A stretch of 64,000 nucleotides of DNA from Streptococcus oralis (lineage in GTDB: Bacteria > Bacillota > Bacilli > Lactobacillales > Streptococcaceae), in contig NZ_JAHZPJ010000015.1 in NCBI RefSeq assembly GCF_019929345.1, forward strand, positions 1 to 64,000. The letters are read 5' to 3'. The notes under the pieces were generated by a model. The model saw only the letters and a program-made list of their open reading frames with translations. It ran no database searches and was not told the DNA's origin. Made by a program: the position numbers and the translations under genes. How positions within the stretch are numbered: position 1 is the stretch's first letter; every line of letters begins with the position of its first letter. Below are positions 43,574 through 51,831 of the stretch, one piece after another.

Positions 43574-45310
43574 CTATTCTTCTGTTAGAGATGCATTTTT
43601 CAACTGCGACTCAGCAATTTCACGATAGATGTCATTGGTTTCCATCAATTCCTCATGTCGACCGCGACCCACGATTTCTCCCTTATCAAGAACGATAATC
43701 TGGTCCGCATCCATGATGGTTCCGACACGTTGAGCGACAATTAAAACTGTAGCATTTTGAGTGACTTCCTTGAGACGACGGCGTAAAATAGCATCCGTAC
43801 GATAATCCAAGGCTGAGAAAGAATCGTCAAAAATATAGATATCAGGATTCTTTATAACCGCTCGGGCAATTGAGAGACGTTGCTTCTGTCCTCCAGAAAG
43901 ATTGCTTCCGCCTTCAGCTAGATGAGTCGCAAAGCCTTCTTCTCGGCTTTCGATAAAATCTTTGGCTTGCGCCACGTCCGCTGCCTGATGTAGGTCTTTG
44001 TGACTAGCATCCTCCTTCCCATAGCGGATATTTTCAGCGATAGTTCCGGTAAAGAGCAAGGCCTTCTGCGGGATAAAACCAATCTTTTGACGGAGAGACT
44101 TGAGGCGATAATCTCTCACATCGATACCATCAACTTTGATTTTCCCAAGCGTGACATCGTAAAAACGAGGAATTAATTGCACAAGAGAGGACTTGCCTGA
44201 TCCAGTCGATCCGATAAAGGCAATAGTTTCACCCGGTTTAGCGCTGAAAGAAATGTTATGCAAAACAGGATTTTCCGTCTCGCCAGGATAGGCAAAGGTG
44301 ACATTTTCAAATTCCAAATAGCCGTGAGTTTCAGTTTCTCTGATACCTCCTTCATTTGGATCAATGGAAATCGGCATGTCCATGACTTCTTTCAACCGTT
44401 CACTCGAAACGGCTGTACGAGGATACATGGTGAAGAGATTGGATAGGAAAAGGAAGGACAAGAGGGCGTGGAAACTATATTCGATAAAGGCTACTAGGTC
44501 CCCAATTTGCAAGCTTCCTTGTTTGATAGGGTCCAGAGCAAACCAGACAATAGCTACAATCATGGCAATGATAATCTGAACAAACAAGGGTTCCGTCAAA
44601 CCGGTTAGTTTAAACAGACGATTGGAATTGGCTGCATAGACTGCATTTTGTCCTGCAAAGCGTTCCTCTTGAAACTCCTCACGGGCAAAGGCACGAATGA
44701 CACGGAGTCCCATTAGATTTTCCCTGGCATATTGGTTTATCTTATCTAAGGTAGCTTGCTGTTTCTCTGATAATGGTCGAGTCTTGACCGCTACATAAAT
44801 GACCACCACAGCCAAGAAAGGTACTGCAAAGGCCACTATCCAGGCTAATGACGGACTGGTTAGGAAGATCATTAAGATACTAGACAGCATCATCATGGGA
44901 GTGATGACACCCAGTTTTAAGGTCTGTTCTGCAAATTGCATGAGAACAAAGGCATCACTGGTAATACGAGTAACCAGTGAAGACACTCCAATCTTTTCAT
45001 ACTCATGATGAGAATACTCTTGTAATTTGGCATAGAGATCATCTCTCATATCCTTGACCATATTGGTCGTCAGCTTACTAGCAGCATAAGCCAAGACTAT
45101 ACGCCCCAAGGTTCCACATAGGATAATCACCAGCATAATTGCAGCCCAAACATACAATTGCTGTTCATTCCCTTTATTCACACCTTCATCAATCATCCGA
45201 GCCAGAACAGTTGGCAATCCAAGATTGACGACAACAAAGAAAACTGCTCCAAAGAAATCCATGAATAACCACTTGGGATATTTTTTCAAATAAGACCAAA
45301 TATAGAGCAT
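43574..45310 (-). CDS. Heterodimeric ABC exporter subunit (degenerate Walker B)
   Basis: 578 residues from ATG 45310, preceded by GGGGGAG; an ATG five codons earlier is possible but less well placed. Six membrane segments, Walker A GSTGSGKSS near residue 372, consensus signature LSGGQKQRLS, and Walker B IYIFDDSFSALD in which Asp replaces the catalytic Glu. It forms one asymmetric transporter with the next gene. Its 5' leader holds a terminator-like hairpin and a possible upstream frame. Confidence 0.88.
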   Translation of the reverse strand: MLYIWSYLKKYPKWLFMDFFGAVFFVVVNLGLPTVLARMIDEGVNKGNEQQLYVWAAIMLVIILCGTLGRIVLAYAASKLTTNMVKDMRDDLYAKLQEYSHHEYEKIGVSSLVTRITSDAFVLMQFAEQTLKLGVITPMMMLSSILMIFLTSPSLAWIVAFAVPFLAVVVIYVAVKTRPLSEKQQATLDKINQYARENLMGLRVIRAFAREEFQEERFAGQNAVYAANSNRLFKLTGLTEPLFVQIIIAMIVAIVWFALDPIKQGSLQIGDLVAFIEYSFHALLSFLFLSNLFTMYPRTAVSSERLKEVMDMPISIDPNEGGIRETETHGYLEFENVTFAYPGETENPVLHNISFSAKPGETIAFIGSTGSGKSSLVQLIPRFYDVTLGKIKVDGIDVRDYRLKSLRQKIGFIPQKALLFTGTIAENIRYGKEDASHKDLHQAADVAQAKDFIESREEGFATHLAEGGSNLSGGQKQRLSIARAVIKNPDIYIFDDSFSALDYRTDAILRRRLKEVTQNATVLIVAQRVGTIMDADQIIVLDKGEIVGRGRHEELMETNDIYREIAESQLKNASLTEE

Positions 45311-45335
45311 AACTCCCCCTTTCATAACCTTTTGA

Positions 45336-45410
45336 TACAGAAAAGAGCGCGCATCCGCACGCCTTTCCTTCCCTAAGGAACTTCCCTAGTCGGAAAAATT
45401 CCTCTTTCAC
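45336..45410 (-). promoter_or_regulatory. Possible attenuator leader of the ABC exporter operon
   Basis: Minus strand GCGTGC-ggat-GCGCGC followed by TCTTTTCTG forms a terminator-like hairpin about 30 bases before the start. Upstream, CCTT-aggg-AAGG and GGAA-tttt-TTCC can fold as alternatives. A GTG at 45410 with GGAG 7 bases upstream opens a frame reading MKEEFFRLGKFLREGKACG through the hairpin. This resembles leader-peptide attenuation, but no promoter is clear. Confidence 0.35.
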
Positions 45411-45433
45411 AAGAATACTCCAAGTAAAAACAA

Positions 45434-45475
45434 GACAGGCAGTCAAAGTTACCTGATACTTTTGACTGTCTGTCT
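45434..45475 (-). terminator. tpiA terminator
   Basis: Long stem AGACAGACAGTCAAAAG / CTTTGACTGCCTGTCT followed by TGTTTTTAC on the minus strand, 14 bases beyond the tpiA stop. Confidence 0.9.
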
Positions 45476-45488
45476 GGAAAAAACTAGA

Positions 45489-46247
45489 TTATTTTACAAA
45501 GTCAAGCAATGCCAAGAAGCTTTCAGCTTCAAGTGACGCACCACCAACAAGGGCACCGTCAACGTCTGGGCAAGCCATGTATGAAGCAACGTTCTCAGGT
45601 TTAACTGAACCACCGTATTGAACACGAACTTTGTCCGCAACTTCTTGACCAAAGTCAGCAGCTACAACGTCACGAACAACTTTACACATTTTTTGTGCGT
45701 CGTCTTGTGAAGCTGATTTACCAGTACCGATAGCCCAGATTGGCTCATAAGCGATAACTGATGCAGCAACTTGTTCAGCTGTCAATCCAGCCAATGCAGC
45801 AGATACTTGAGCACCTACGAATTCAGCAGCTTTACCAGCTTCGTAAGTTTCAAGTGACTCACCACAACAGATGATTGGAAGCATACCGTTCGCAAAGATT
45901 GCTTTTGCTTTTTTATTGATATCTTCGTCAGTTTCATGGAAGTAGTCACGACGTTCTGAGTGACCAATAACAACGTAGTCAGTACCGATTTCTTTCAAAA
46001 CTTGTGGGCTAGTTTCACCAGTGAAAGCACCTACATTTTCAAAGTAGCAGTTTTGAGCAGCAACTTTAAGGTTTGAACCTTTAGCAGCAGCAAGAACAGC
46101 TGTCAAATCAACTGCAGGAGCTGCGATACCTGCTTCAACAAGGTCTGATGAAGGAAGTTTTGATGCAACGGCTTCAACGAATGCTTTTGCTTCTTCTGGA
46201 TTTTTGTTCATTTTCCAGTTACCAGCGATAAATGGTTTACGTGACAT
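45489..46247 (-). CDS. tpiA: Triosephosphate isomerase
   Basis: 252 residues from ATG 46247, with GAGG upstream; the in-frame extension to 46310 is not conserved in TIM proteins. GNWKMN (substrate Lys), GHSERR (catalytic His) and [11 protein letters not shown] (catalytic Glu) are all present, as are the late GGSV and GGASLE phosphate loops. It interconverts DHAP and GAP in glycolysis. Codon use is of the highly expressed type, and a strong terminator follows. Confidence 0.97.
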   Translation of the reverse strand: MSRKPFIAGNWKMNKNPEEAKAFVEAVASKLPSSDLVEAGIAAPAVDLTAVLAAAKGSNLKVAAQNCYFENVGAFTGETSPQVLKEIGTDYVVIGHSERRDYFHETDEDINKKAKAIFANGMLPIICCGESLETYEAGKAAEFVGAQVSAALAGLTAEQVAASVIAYEPIWAIGTGKSASQDDAQKMCKVVRDVVAADFGQEVADKVRVQYGGSVKPENVASYMACPDVDGALVGGASLEAESFLALLDFVK

Positions 46248-46343
46248 TTCACATACCTCTTTTTTCATTTTATTTTCTATTATTTTATCATATTTATAAG
46301 GAGCTTGCAAACCTTACTCTAATTTTCAAGATTTTTCAAGCGG

Positions 46344-47021
46344 CTACTCTTGCCACAAATTCATGGCATCAAGGAAATCAGCCGAAGCCTGAACTTGTTT
46401 AGGATTGTTTGCTTCTCTCTCTGCTCGTTTGGCCTCCACCTGAGCCACAGACTGGATACCTTCATGACGCCAGTTTCGTAGAATTGCCTGAATATATTTC
46501 CAGTTTGGCTTGCCATTGAGAACGGCCTCTCGGAGAGCTTCCTTGATCAAATCCGTCTTAACTCCATCTTCTTTGACAGTCTTGGAAAGATCTTCGATTT
46601 CAAATGGCGTTAACAAGCGACCCAATTCCTGCTGAAAAGTTTCAACCAGATCTTTCAACTGATTCTGCGGGTTTGGGGCAATTGTAGCTGGAGTTTGGCT
46701 GTCTAGCAAGTTATCCAAGCGTTCAAAAGCCAAACTAGCATCAAAAATCAGCTCAATTTCCCCATTTAGTTCAATGGTCCGATATTGTAGCAAACCATTT
46801 TCAGTCAAATTTGAAATAGATTGGTTGACATCTGCCACCTCTTTCCCAATGATTTCAGCAATCTGACTAGGCGAAACATCTCCTAAGGCTGTGGTATTTT
46901 GTAAATAGAAAAATTGCCAGACGAGAAAATCCTCGCTGGAAGGAAAGAGTTCCTTAAAATGCAAGAGAAGGGCACTTGGTAAAACCAAGTTCCCTGATTT
47001 AAAAGCGTCAAAATATGTCAT
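46344..47021 (-). CDS. DnaD-domain protein
   Basis: 225 residues. The N-terminal winged-helix part (~1-95) and C-terminal DnaD/DnaB_2 helical domain with the YxxxIxxNW-type motif (WKYIQAILRNWRHEG) near residue 180 are present. In Bacillus DnaD helps load the replicative helicase; in streptococci this gene is the DnaD-like member. It starts 8 bases after metA and is probably cotranscribed with it, followed by tpiA under separate control. Confidence 0.87.
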   Translation of the reverse strand: MTYFDAFKSGNLVLPSALLLHFKELFPSSEDFLVWQFFYLQNTTALGDVSPSQIAEIIGKEVADVNQSISNLTENGLLQYRTIELNGEIELIFDASLAFERLDNLLDSQTPATIAPNPQNQLKDLVETFQQELGRLLTPFEIEDLSKTVKEDGVKTDLIKEALREAVLNGKPNWKYIQAILRNWRHEGIQSVAQVEAKRAEREANNPKQVQASADFLDAMNLWQE

Positions 47022-47029
47022 AATTCCTC

Positions 47030-47974
47030 TTATAGATATCCAAATGCAGCCGCATCATCCTCTAGCTTTCTCCAGTCAAAAGGGGTTTCTTGATAAACTG
47101 CATAGTTTACCCAATTGCTGAAAAAGAGGGCAGCTGATGAAGACCAACAGAGACAGGGCGTCTCATTTACATCATCATTTTTAAAGTAGTTCTCTGGGAT
47201 ATGAGGGTCGAGTCCCGCCTCATAATCACGAAAATACTCTCTTGCCAAAGTGTCACGATCGTACTCCAAATGACCAAAACTATAAATCTCACGCAAATCT
47301 CGACTAGCCAGGATAGAAACCCCAACCTCAGGTCCTTCTGACAGAATCTCCAGATTGGTCTTGTTTAAGATTTCTTCTTTTAAAATCTCAGTATGACGAG
47401 AATGAGGAGCTACATAGCGATCATCAAAACCTCTAAAAAGAAGGTGCCCTTCTTTTAAGGTGTCCTGTGGATAAATTCCTGATAGTTTCCGATCCATCTG
47501 GTGCTTCTCAACGCCATAGCGAACATAAAGACCTGCTTGCGCTCCCCAACAGATATGGAGGGTTGAAAAAACATGCGTCTTGGACCATTCGATGACCTGC
47601 TTGAATTCTTCCCAGTAATCTACCTCCTCAAAAGGCAAATGCTCCACTGGTGCTCCTGTGATAATCATTCCATCAAAAAAGTCATCCTTGACCTCTGGAA
47701 AGGTCTTATAGAAGGTTTCCATATGTTCGGCACGAGTTGTCTTGGAACGATGTGTTTCCATATATAAGAAATCAATATCTAATTGCAAAGGGGTATTAGC
47801 CAAATGCCGTAAGAGTTGCGTTTCTGTTACCATTTTTTGAGGCATGAGATTTAAAATCAAAATCTTCAAGGGGCGAATATCCTGATGAGCGGCCCGTTGG
47901 TCGTCCATAACAAAGATATTTTCTGTCCTTAAAATCTCCACAGCTGGTAATTTTTTATCAATTCGAATCGGCAT
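47030..47974 (-). CDS. metA: Homoserine O-acyltransferase MetA (predicted acetyltransferase)
   Basis: 314 residues. Catalytic Cys in HICWGAQAG near residue 142, and the His/Glu region in PHSRHTE and FGHLEYD. Position 111 is Glu (GAPVE), which in published work on MetA enzymes marks acetyl-CoA use, whereas Gly there marks succinyl-CoA use. It activates homoserine for methionine synthesis. AGGAGGG precedes the ATG; the promoter overlaps a MetR/CmbR-like box. Confidence 0.92.
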   Translation of the reverse strand: MPIRIDKKLPAVEILRTENIFVMDDQRAAHQDIRPLKILILNLMPQKMVTETQLLRHLANTPLQLDIDFLYMETHRSKTTRAEHMETFYKTFPEVKDDFFDGMIITGAPVEHLPFEEVDYWEEFKQVIEWSKTHVFSTLHICWGAQAGLYVRYGVEKHQMDRKLSGIYPQDTLKEGHLLFRGFDDRYVAPHSRHTEILKEEILNKTNLEILSEGPEVGVSILASRDLREIYSFGHLEYDRDTLAREYFRDYEAGLDPHIPENYFKNDDVNETPCLCWSSSAALFFSNWVNYAVYQETPFDWRKLEDDAAAFGYL

Positions 47975-48054
47975 AATACCCTCCTAACAGTTCTCTATTT
48001 CGGGAATGATGTTGTCTGTTTGAAAGTAAAAACCTCCAAATACTTCTTCCCTTT

Positions 48055-48088
48055 ATTATACTGTATGAAGATATAGTTTTCAATTATA
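48055..48088 (-). promoter_or_regulatory. metA promoter overlapping a MetR/CmbR-type box
   Basis: Minus strand TTGAAA (48083-48078), 17-base spacer, TATAAT (48060-48055). TATAGTTTTCAATTATA (48072-48088) resembles the streptococcal methionine box TATAGTTTSAAACTATA with three mismatches, and further TATAGTT copies follow at 48085 and 48106. A LysR-type activator bound here would fit. Confidence 0.6.
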
Positions 48089-48133
48089 GTTTTTCTCTAA
48101 CTAGCTATAGTTAATTTATATAGCAAAAGAAGA

Positions 48134-48158
48134 GAAAACAGCCCCAAGGACTGTTTTT
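48134..48158 (-). terminator. apt terminator
   Basis: AAAACAGTCC / GGGGCTGTTTT stem with T-run on the minus strand, directly past the apt stop. Confidence 0.75.
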
Positions 48159-48160
48159 CA

Positions 48161-48673
48161 TTAATAATGCATAAGTACCTTGTAATCGTAATCTCCGATT
48201 TTTTCACGGCCTTTAAGCTCATCCAGCTCAATCAAGAAAGCACAACCGGCTACAACTCCACCAAGTCTTTCAATCATCTCAATTGTTGCCTTGACAGTTC
48301 CACCTGTTGCCAAAAGATCATCTACGATGAGAACGCGTTGACCTGGCTTAATCGCATCCGCGTGCATGGTCAAGGTATCAATACCATACTCTTTTTCATA
48401 GTCAGCAGAAATGACTTCACGTGGCAATTTCCCTGGTTTACGAACAGGTGCAAAGCCAATTCCCAACTCAAAAGCAACTGGGCAGCCAACAATAAATCCG
48501 CGAGCCTCTGGACCCACGATCATGTCGATCTTTTTGTCCGTTGCATACTGAACGATTTCACGAACAGCGTAGCTATAAGCATTCCCATCTGCCATCAAAG
48601 GGCTGATATCACGGAAGGTAATACCTTCCTTAGGATAATTTTCAATCGTTGCGATATAATCTTTTAAATTCAT
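48161..48673 (-). CDS. apt: Adenine phosphoribosyltransferase
   Basis: 170 residues, the usual length. The PRPP-binding motif [13 protein letters not shown] near residue 120 and the purine-site segment [10 protein letters not shown] near 57 are intact. It salvages adenine to AMP. Monocistronic with its own terminator. Confidence 0.95.
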   Translation of the reverse strand: MNLKDYIATIENYPKEGITFRDISPLMADGNAYSYAVREIVQYATDKKIDMIVGPEARGFIVGCPVAFELGIGFAPVRKPGKLPREVISADYEKEYGIDTLTMHADAIKPGQRVLIVDDLLATGGTVKATIEMIERLGGVVAGCAFLIELDELKGREKIGDYDYKVLMHY

Positions 48674-48791
48674 CTTTTTCTTTCTTTCAAAGTTTTTACT
48701 CTCTATTATACCATATTTTCTGTGAAAGAAGAAATAGAAGATTTTTATTTGCTAATCCAAGATTTCGTCCTGCTGATTTAAGATTCAAGTT

Positions 48792-49229
48792 TTAATCCAA
48801 CCACTGAATATAGGCTGTTTTATCTTCACTATTATAACCTGCTCCCTTATAAAAATTCTGAGTACTTGCATTTTTAGAACCTGTCAGGAGCATCATCTTA
48901 TAACAATTTTCCTCTTTAGCTATTTGTTTAGCATATTCAAGACAGGCACTTGCATACCCTTTCCCTCTATCTTCTTCTCGGGTCACCACATTTTCTATCA
49001 AAACATAGGGTCTCACACCTCTTGTCAAATTGGGAATAATGACACAAATACAGGAGGAGACTATTCTTCCTTCCACCTCTTTCACGATAACATGATGGCG
49101 CTGGTCAGAAATCATCTCACTCCATACTTGCTGCAAATGAAGACTATCTTCTGGGATTTCTTTCTCATGTAAGGACAGGTAGAGATTTAATAACTCAAAT
49201 AAATCCTCCTGTACAGCTTCTCTCAACAA
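48792..49229 (-). CDS. GNAT family N-acetyltransferase
   Basis: About 145 residues. The start is most likely TTG at 49229, because GGAGGA sits 8 bases before it; the longer start at 49244 would place that site inside the gene. The acetyl-CoA loop EDRGKGYASACLEYA near residue 95 and the NAST-NFYKGAGY C-terminal motif fit GNAT. Substrate unknown. Stand-alone gene between rplA and apt. Confidence 0.82.
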   Translation of the reverse strand: MLREAVQEDLFELLNLYLSLHEKEIPEDSLHLQQVWSEMISDQRHHVIVKEVEGRIVSSCICVIIPNLTRGVRPYVLIENVVTREEDRGKGYASACLEYAKQIAKEENCYKMMLLTGSKNASTQNFYKGAGYNSEDKTAYIQWLD

Positions 49230-49264
49230 TTTTATTTCCTCCAATCCTTTGTTAATAGATTTGA

Positions 49265-49291
49265 ATAAAAAAACTCTGACCGAAGCCAGAG
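49265..49291 (-). terminator. rplK-rplA terminator
   Basis: CTCTGGCTTCGGTCAGAG hairpin followed by a seven-base T-run on the minus strand, 12 bases past rplA. Confidence 0.9.
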
Positions 49292-49302
49292 ATTCTAGTT
49301 AA

Positions 49303-49992
49303 TTAAAGTGAGTTCACGTCAACCTTGATACCAACACCTTGAGTAGTTGTGATTGTCAAGTTTGTTACGTAAGTTCCTTTAGCTGTAGCTGGTTTTGCTT
49401 TTTGGATTGTTTCGTTGAAAGCTTTAAAGTTTTCAACCAATTTTTCAGCTTCAAATGATACTTTACCGATGATTGCTTGAACGTTACCTGCACGGTCAGC
49501 ACGGTAAGTGATTTTACCACCTTTAGACTCTTCAACTGCTTTAGCAACATCCATTGTTACAGTACCAGTTTTAGGGTTTGGCATCAAGTTACGTGGTCCA
49601 AGGACACGTCCTAGACGTCCAACAAGAGCCATCATGTCAGGTGTAGCGATAACTACGTCGAAGTCTAACCAACCGTCGTTGATTTTCGCAACAAGGTCAT
49701 CTTCACCAACAAAGTCTGCACCAGCAGCTTTTGCTTCTTCAGCTTTTGCACCACGTGCGAAAACAAGAACGCGTGAAGTTTTACCAGTACCGTTTGGCAA
49801 TACCATTGCTCCACGGATTTGTTGGTCAGCTTTTTTAACGTCGATGTTCAAGTTGTAAGCAACTTCTACAGTTGCGTCAAATTTTGCAAAGTTAGTTTCT
49901 TTTGCAAGTGCTACAGCTTCTTCTACGCTGTACGCTTTTGTGCTGTCGATTTTCTCAAGTGCAGCACGAAGTTGTTTGCTTTTTTTAGCCAT
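49303..49992 (-). CDS. rplA: 50S ribosomal protein L1
   Basis: 229 residues, full length. L1 signatures [20 protein letters not shown] near residue 120 and the final [12 protein letters not shown] are present. L1 forms the E-site stalk and represses its own operon by binding an mRNA copy of its rRNA site. It follows rplK by 97 bases. That spacer holds a hairpin resembling the one upstream of rplK. Confidence 0.97.
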
Positions 49993-50010
49993 TTTCTATT
50001 CTCCTTGTAA

Positions 50011-50037
50011 GTGGTTCAATCGATTTTCATCTCCCAC
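50011..50037 (-). promoter_or_regulatory. L1-operator-like hairpin in the rplK-rplA spacer
   Basis: Minus strand GTGGGAGATGAAAATC...AACCAC: an outer GTGG/CCAC stem with an inner GAT-GAAA-ATC hairpin, ending 14 bases before the ribosome binding site of rplA. It shares 14 of 16 bases with the element upstream of rplK. Confidence 0.5.
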
Positions 50038-50089
50038 GTCACTTCTCGAAATGATGAAGTCTTGCGGGTTATATTGGGGGTGTTATTGA

Positions 50090-50515
50090 TTAGTCAACAA
50101 CAGTGAATCCCATAGAACGAGCAGTACCTTCGATCATACGCATTGCAGACTCAATGTTTGCTGCGTTCAAATCTGGCATCTTAGTTTCTGCAATTTCTTG
50201 TACTTGTGCACGAGTAACTGTAGCAACTTTAGTTTTGTTAGGTGTACCTGATCCTTTTTCAACACCTGCAGCTTTTTTCAAAAGAACAGCAGCTGGTGGT
50301 GTTTTTGTAACGAAAGTAAATGATTTGTCTTCGTATACTGAGATAACAACTGGAATGATCATACCAGCTTGGTCAGCTGTACGAGCGTTGAACTCTTTTG
50401 TGAATCCCATGATGTTGATACCAGCTTGACCAAGAGCAGGTCCAACTGGTGGAGCTGGTGTAGCTTTACCAGCAGGGATTTGCAATTTTACAAGTTTTTC
50501 GACTTTTTTAGCCAT
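50090..50515 (-). CDS. rplK: 50S ribosomal protein L11
   Basis: 141 residues. The N-terminal [20 protein letters not shown] is the conserved thiostrepton-site region, and [18 protein letters not shown] is the C-terminal rRNA-binding part. It is first gene of rplK-rplA. AAGGAGG precedes the ATG. The promoter is TTGCAT-16-TATAAT (50621-50594 minus strand), with a structured leader between. Confidence 0.97.
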   Translation of the reverse strand: MAKKVEKLVKLQIPAGKATPAPPVGPALGQAGINIMGFTKEFNARTADQAGMIIPVVISVYEDKSFTFVTKTPPAAVLLKKAAGVEKGSGTPNKTKVATVTRAQVQEIAETKMPDLNAANIESAMRMIEGTARSMGFTVVD

Positions 50516-50529
50516 TTTTAAATCCTCCT

Positions 50530-50570
50530 TTGTGGTTTTGGCGGTAATTAAAGATTTTTACCTCCCACAA
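50530..50570 (-). promoter_or_regulatory. Putative L1 autoregulatory operator in the rplK leader
   Basis: Minus strand TTGTGG / CCACAA outer stem (6 bp), asymmetric internal loop, then GGTAA / TTACC inner stem. It sits between the promoter and the ribosome binding site, where L1 leader elements lie in Firmicutes. Confidence 0.6.
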
Positions 50571-50593
50571 GTATGCTTTACACATACCCATCT

Positions 50594-50621
50594 ATTATAC
50601 ACTATTTATCTAAAAATGCAA
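50594..50621 (-). promoter_or_regulatory. rplK-rplA promoter
   Basis: Minus strand TTGCAT (50621-50616), 16-base spacer ending TG, TATAAT (50599-50594). Confidence 0.7.
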
Positions 50622-50637
50622 GAGAAAAATTACTTTT

Positions 50638-51354
50638 TTAATCGACGTAATCTCCGCCTTCAAAGCCATAGTACTCTTCCAAACTAAGGCCACTTGCAGC
50701 AATTTCTTTGGCTTCTTTTCCAACGTAGCGGAGATGCCATTCTTCTGCCATGTAGCCAGTCTCTTTTTCCTTGCCTTTGAGATAGCGCACAACAAAGCCA
50801 TAGTCAGCTGCATGATCCAAGAGCCACTGGGCTGCCTTCTCCTCTGTCACCAATTCTCCATTAGTCCCGATCAAATCAAAAGCAAGACCTGTTTGGTGTT
50901 CACTATAACCTGGTCGAGCTGAGTAGCGATCAGCTGCTTCCTTACCGTCTTGATTGACATAGTCTTGATAAAGTTTGGTTTGAGTTTCATAACTTCTAAA
51001 ACCACTGTAATGATCGCTGATTGGGTAGCCAGCTGCTTGCATGGCTGCAATGAGTTTGACCAACTCTGCTTTAGCTGTTGGATTTTCTCCTGGATTGTAG
51101 TCTTTTGACAAAGGATAGTGCTTATTGGCTACGACGATTTCATCATATTTCCCTTGGATACTATAGTGGTCTCCCTTATTCACAACTTCTGCTTTTTTCT
51201 GACTAGAAGCTTGGGATTTACTTCCTACAGTTCCCTCAGGTTGACTGCTTTGCTCCGTCTTTTGAGTGTTTTCTTCATTTTTAGGTTTTTCTTGAGCACA
51301 TGCTGCTAGGGTTACTGCTAGCAAACTAGATAAAACGATGTATCTTTTCTTCAT
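50638..51354 (-). CDS. dacB: L,D-carboxypeptidase lipoprotein DacB/LdcB (M15B)
   Basis: 238 residues. Lipoprotein signal with lipobox LAAC (Cys19), then a low-complexity Gln/Ser linker and a VanY-type zinc peptidase domain: SGFRSYETQ, SARPGYSEHQTGLAFDL with metal His and Asp, and EEWHLRYVG with the last His. In the pneumococcus this enzyme trims the D-Ala of peptidoglycan tetrapeptides and lies next to rplK. Membrane-anchored outside the cell. HIT gene follows upstream by 14 bases. Confidence 0.9.
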   Translation of the reverse strand: MKKRYIVLSSLLAVTLAACAQEKPKNEENTQKTEQSSQPEGTVGSKSQASSQKKAEVVNKGDHYSIQGKYDEIVVANKHYPLSKDYNPGENPTAKAELVKLIAAMQAAGYPISDHYSGFRSYETQTKLYQDYVNQDGKEAADRYSARPGYSEHQTGLAFDLIGTNGELVTEEKAAQWLLDHAADYGFVVRYLKGKEKETGYMAEEWHLRYVGKEAKEIAASGLSLEEYYGFEGGDYVD

Positions 51355-51368
51355 TTTTTCTTCCTCTC

Positions 51369-51830
51369 TTAGACCAAATGCTTCTCTAGTTCATCGGATA
51401 AGGCTTTAATCATCTCTTCCAGTTCAGGCGATTGTACTTGGCAATCTTCTGCCGCCATTTCTTCCCATGGCACCCACCAGACTGGACCACGGCCATTAAG
51501 TCCATGACCCTTCATATCACCTGACCGTCTTGGAAAGAGGTGCCAGTGAGCATGGGCATCTCCATTTCCTAGAAGTTCAATGTTCATCTTTTCAGCTTTA
51601 AACGTTTTGGCAACAGCTTCTTGGACCAAACTCATTTCCTCTAAAAAACGCAGTTTTTCAGAAGTCTCCATATGGTGAAGTTCTGTGACATGCTCTTTTG
51701 CTAAAAACAAGGTATAGCCCTTAAAGTATTGGTGGTCTCCAATGACAACATAGCCTGTTTCTAGTTCTTTTACAAAGTAGGGATTTTCCCCTGCCTTGAT
51801 CCATTCAATTCTTTGACAAATCAAGCACAT
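51369..51830 (-). CDS. HIT family protein
   Basis: 153 residues. The active-site motif HAHWHLFPR near residue 95 is a histidine-triad variant; N-terminal CLICQRI could bind zinc. It is a nucleotide hydrolase or transferase of unspecified substrate. It begins one base after the M42 peptidase stop and lies 14 bases before dacB, forming a three-gene minus-strand operon. Confidence 0.85.
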   Translation of the reverse strand: MCLICQRIEWIKAGENPYFVKELETGYVVIGDHQYFKGYTLFLAKEHVTELHHMETSEKLRFLEEMSLVQEAVAKTFKAEKMNIELLGNGDAHAHWHLFPRRSGDMKGHGLNGRGPVWWVPWEEMAAEDCQVQSPELEEMIKALSDELEKHLV

Positions 51831-51831
51831 A

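Noticed and set aside
48167..48667. Antisense frame opposite apt (166 codons)
   Set aside because: It mirrors the full apt gene; no promoter or ribosome site, and apt motifs are intact on the other strand.
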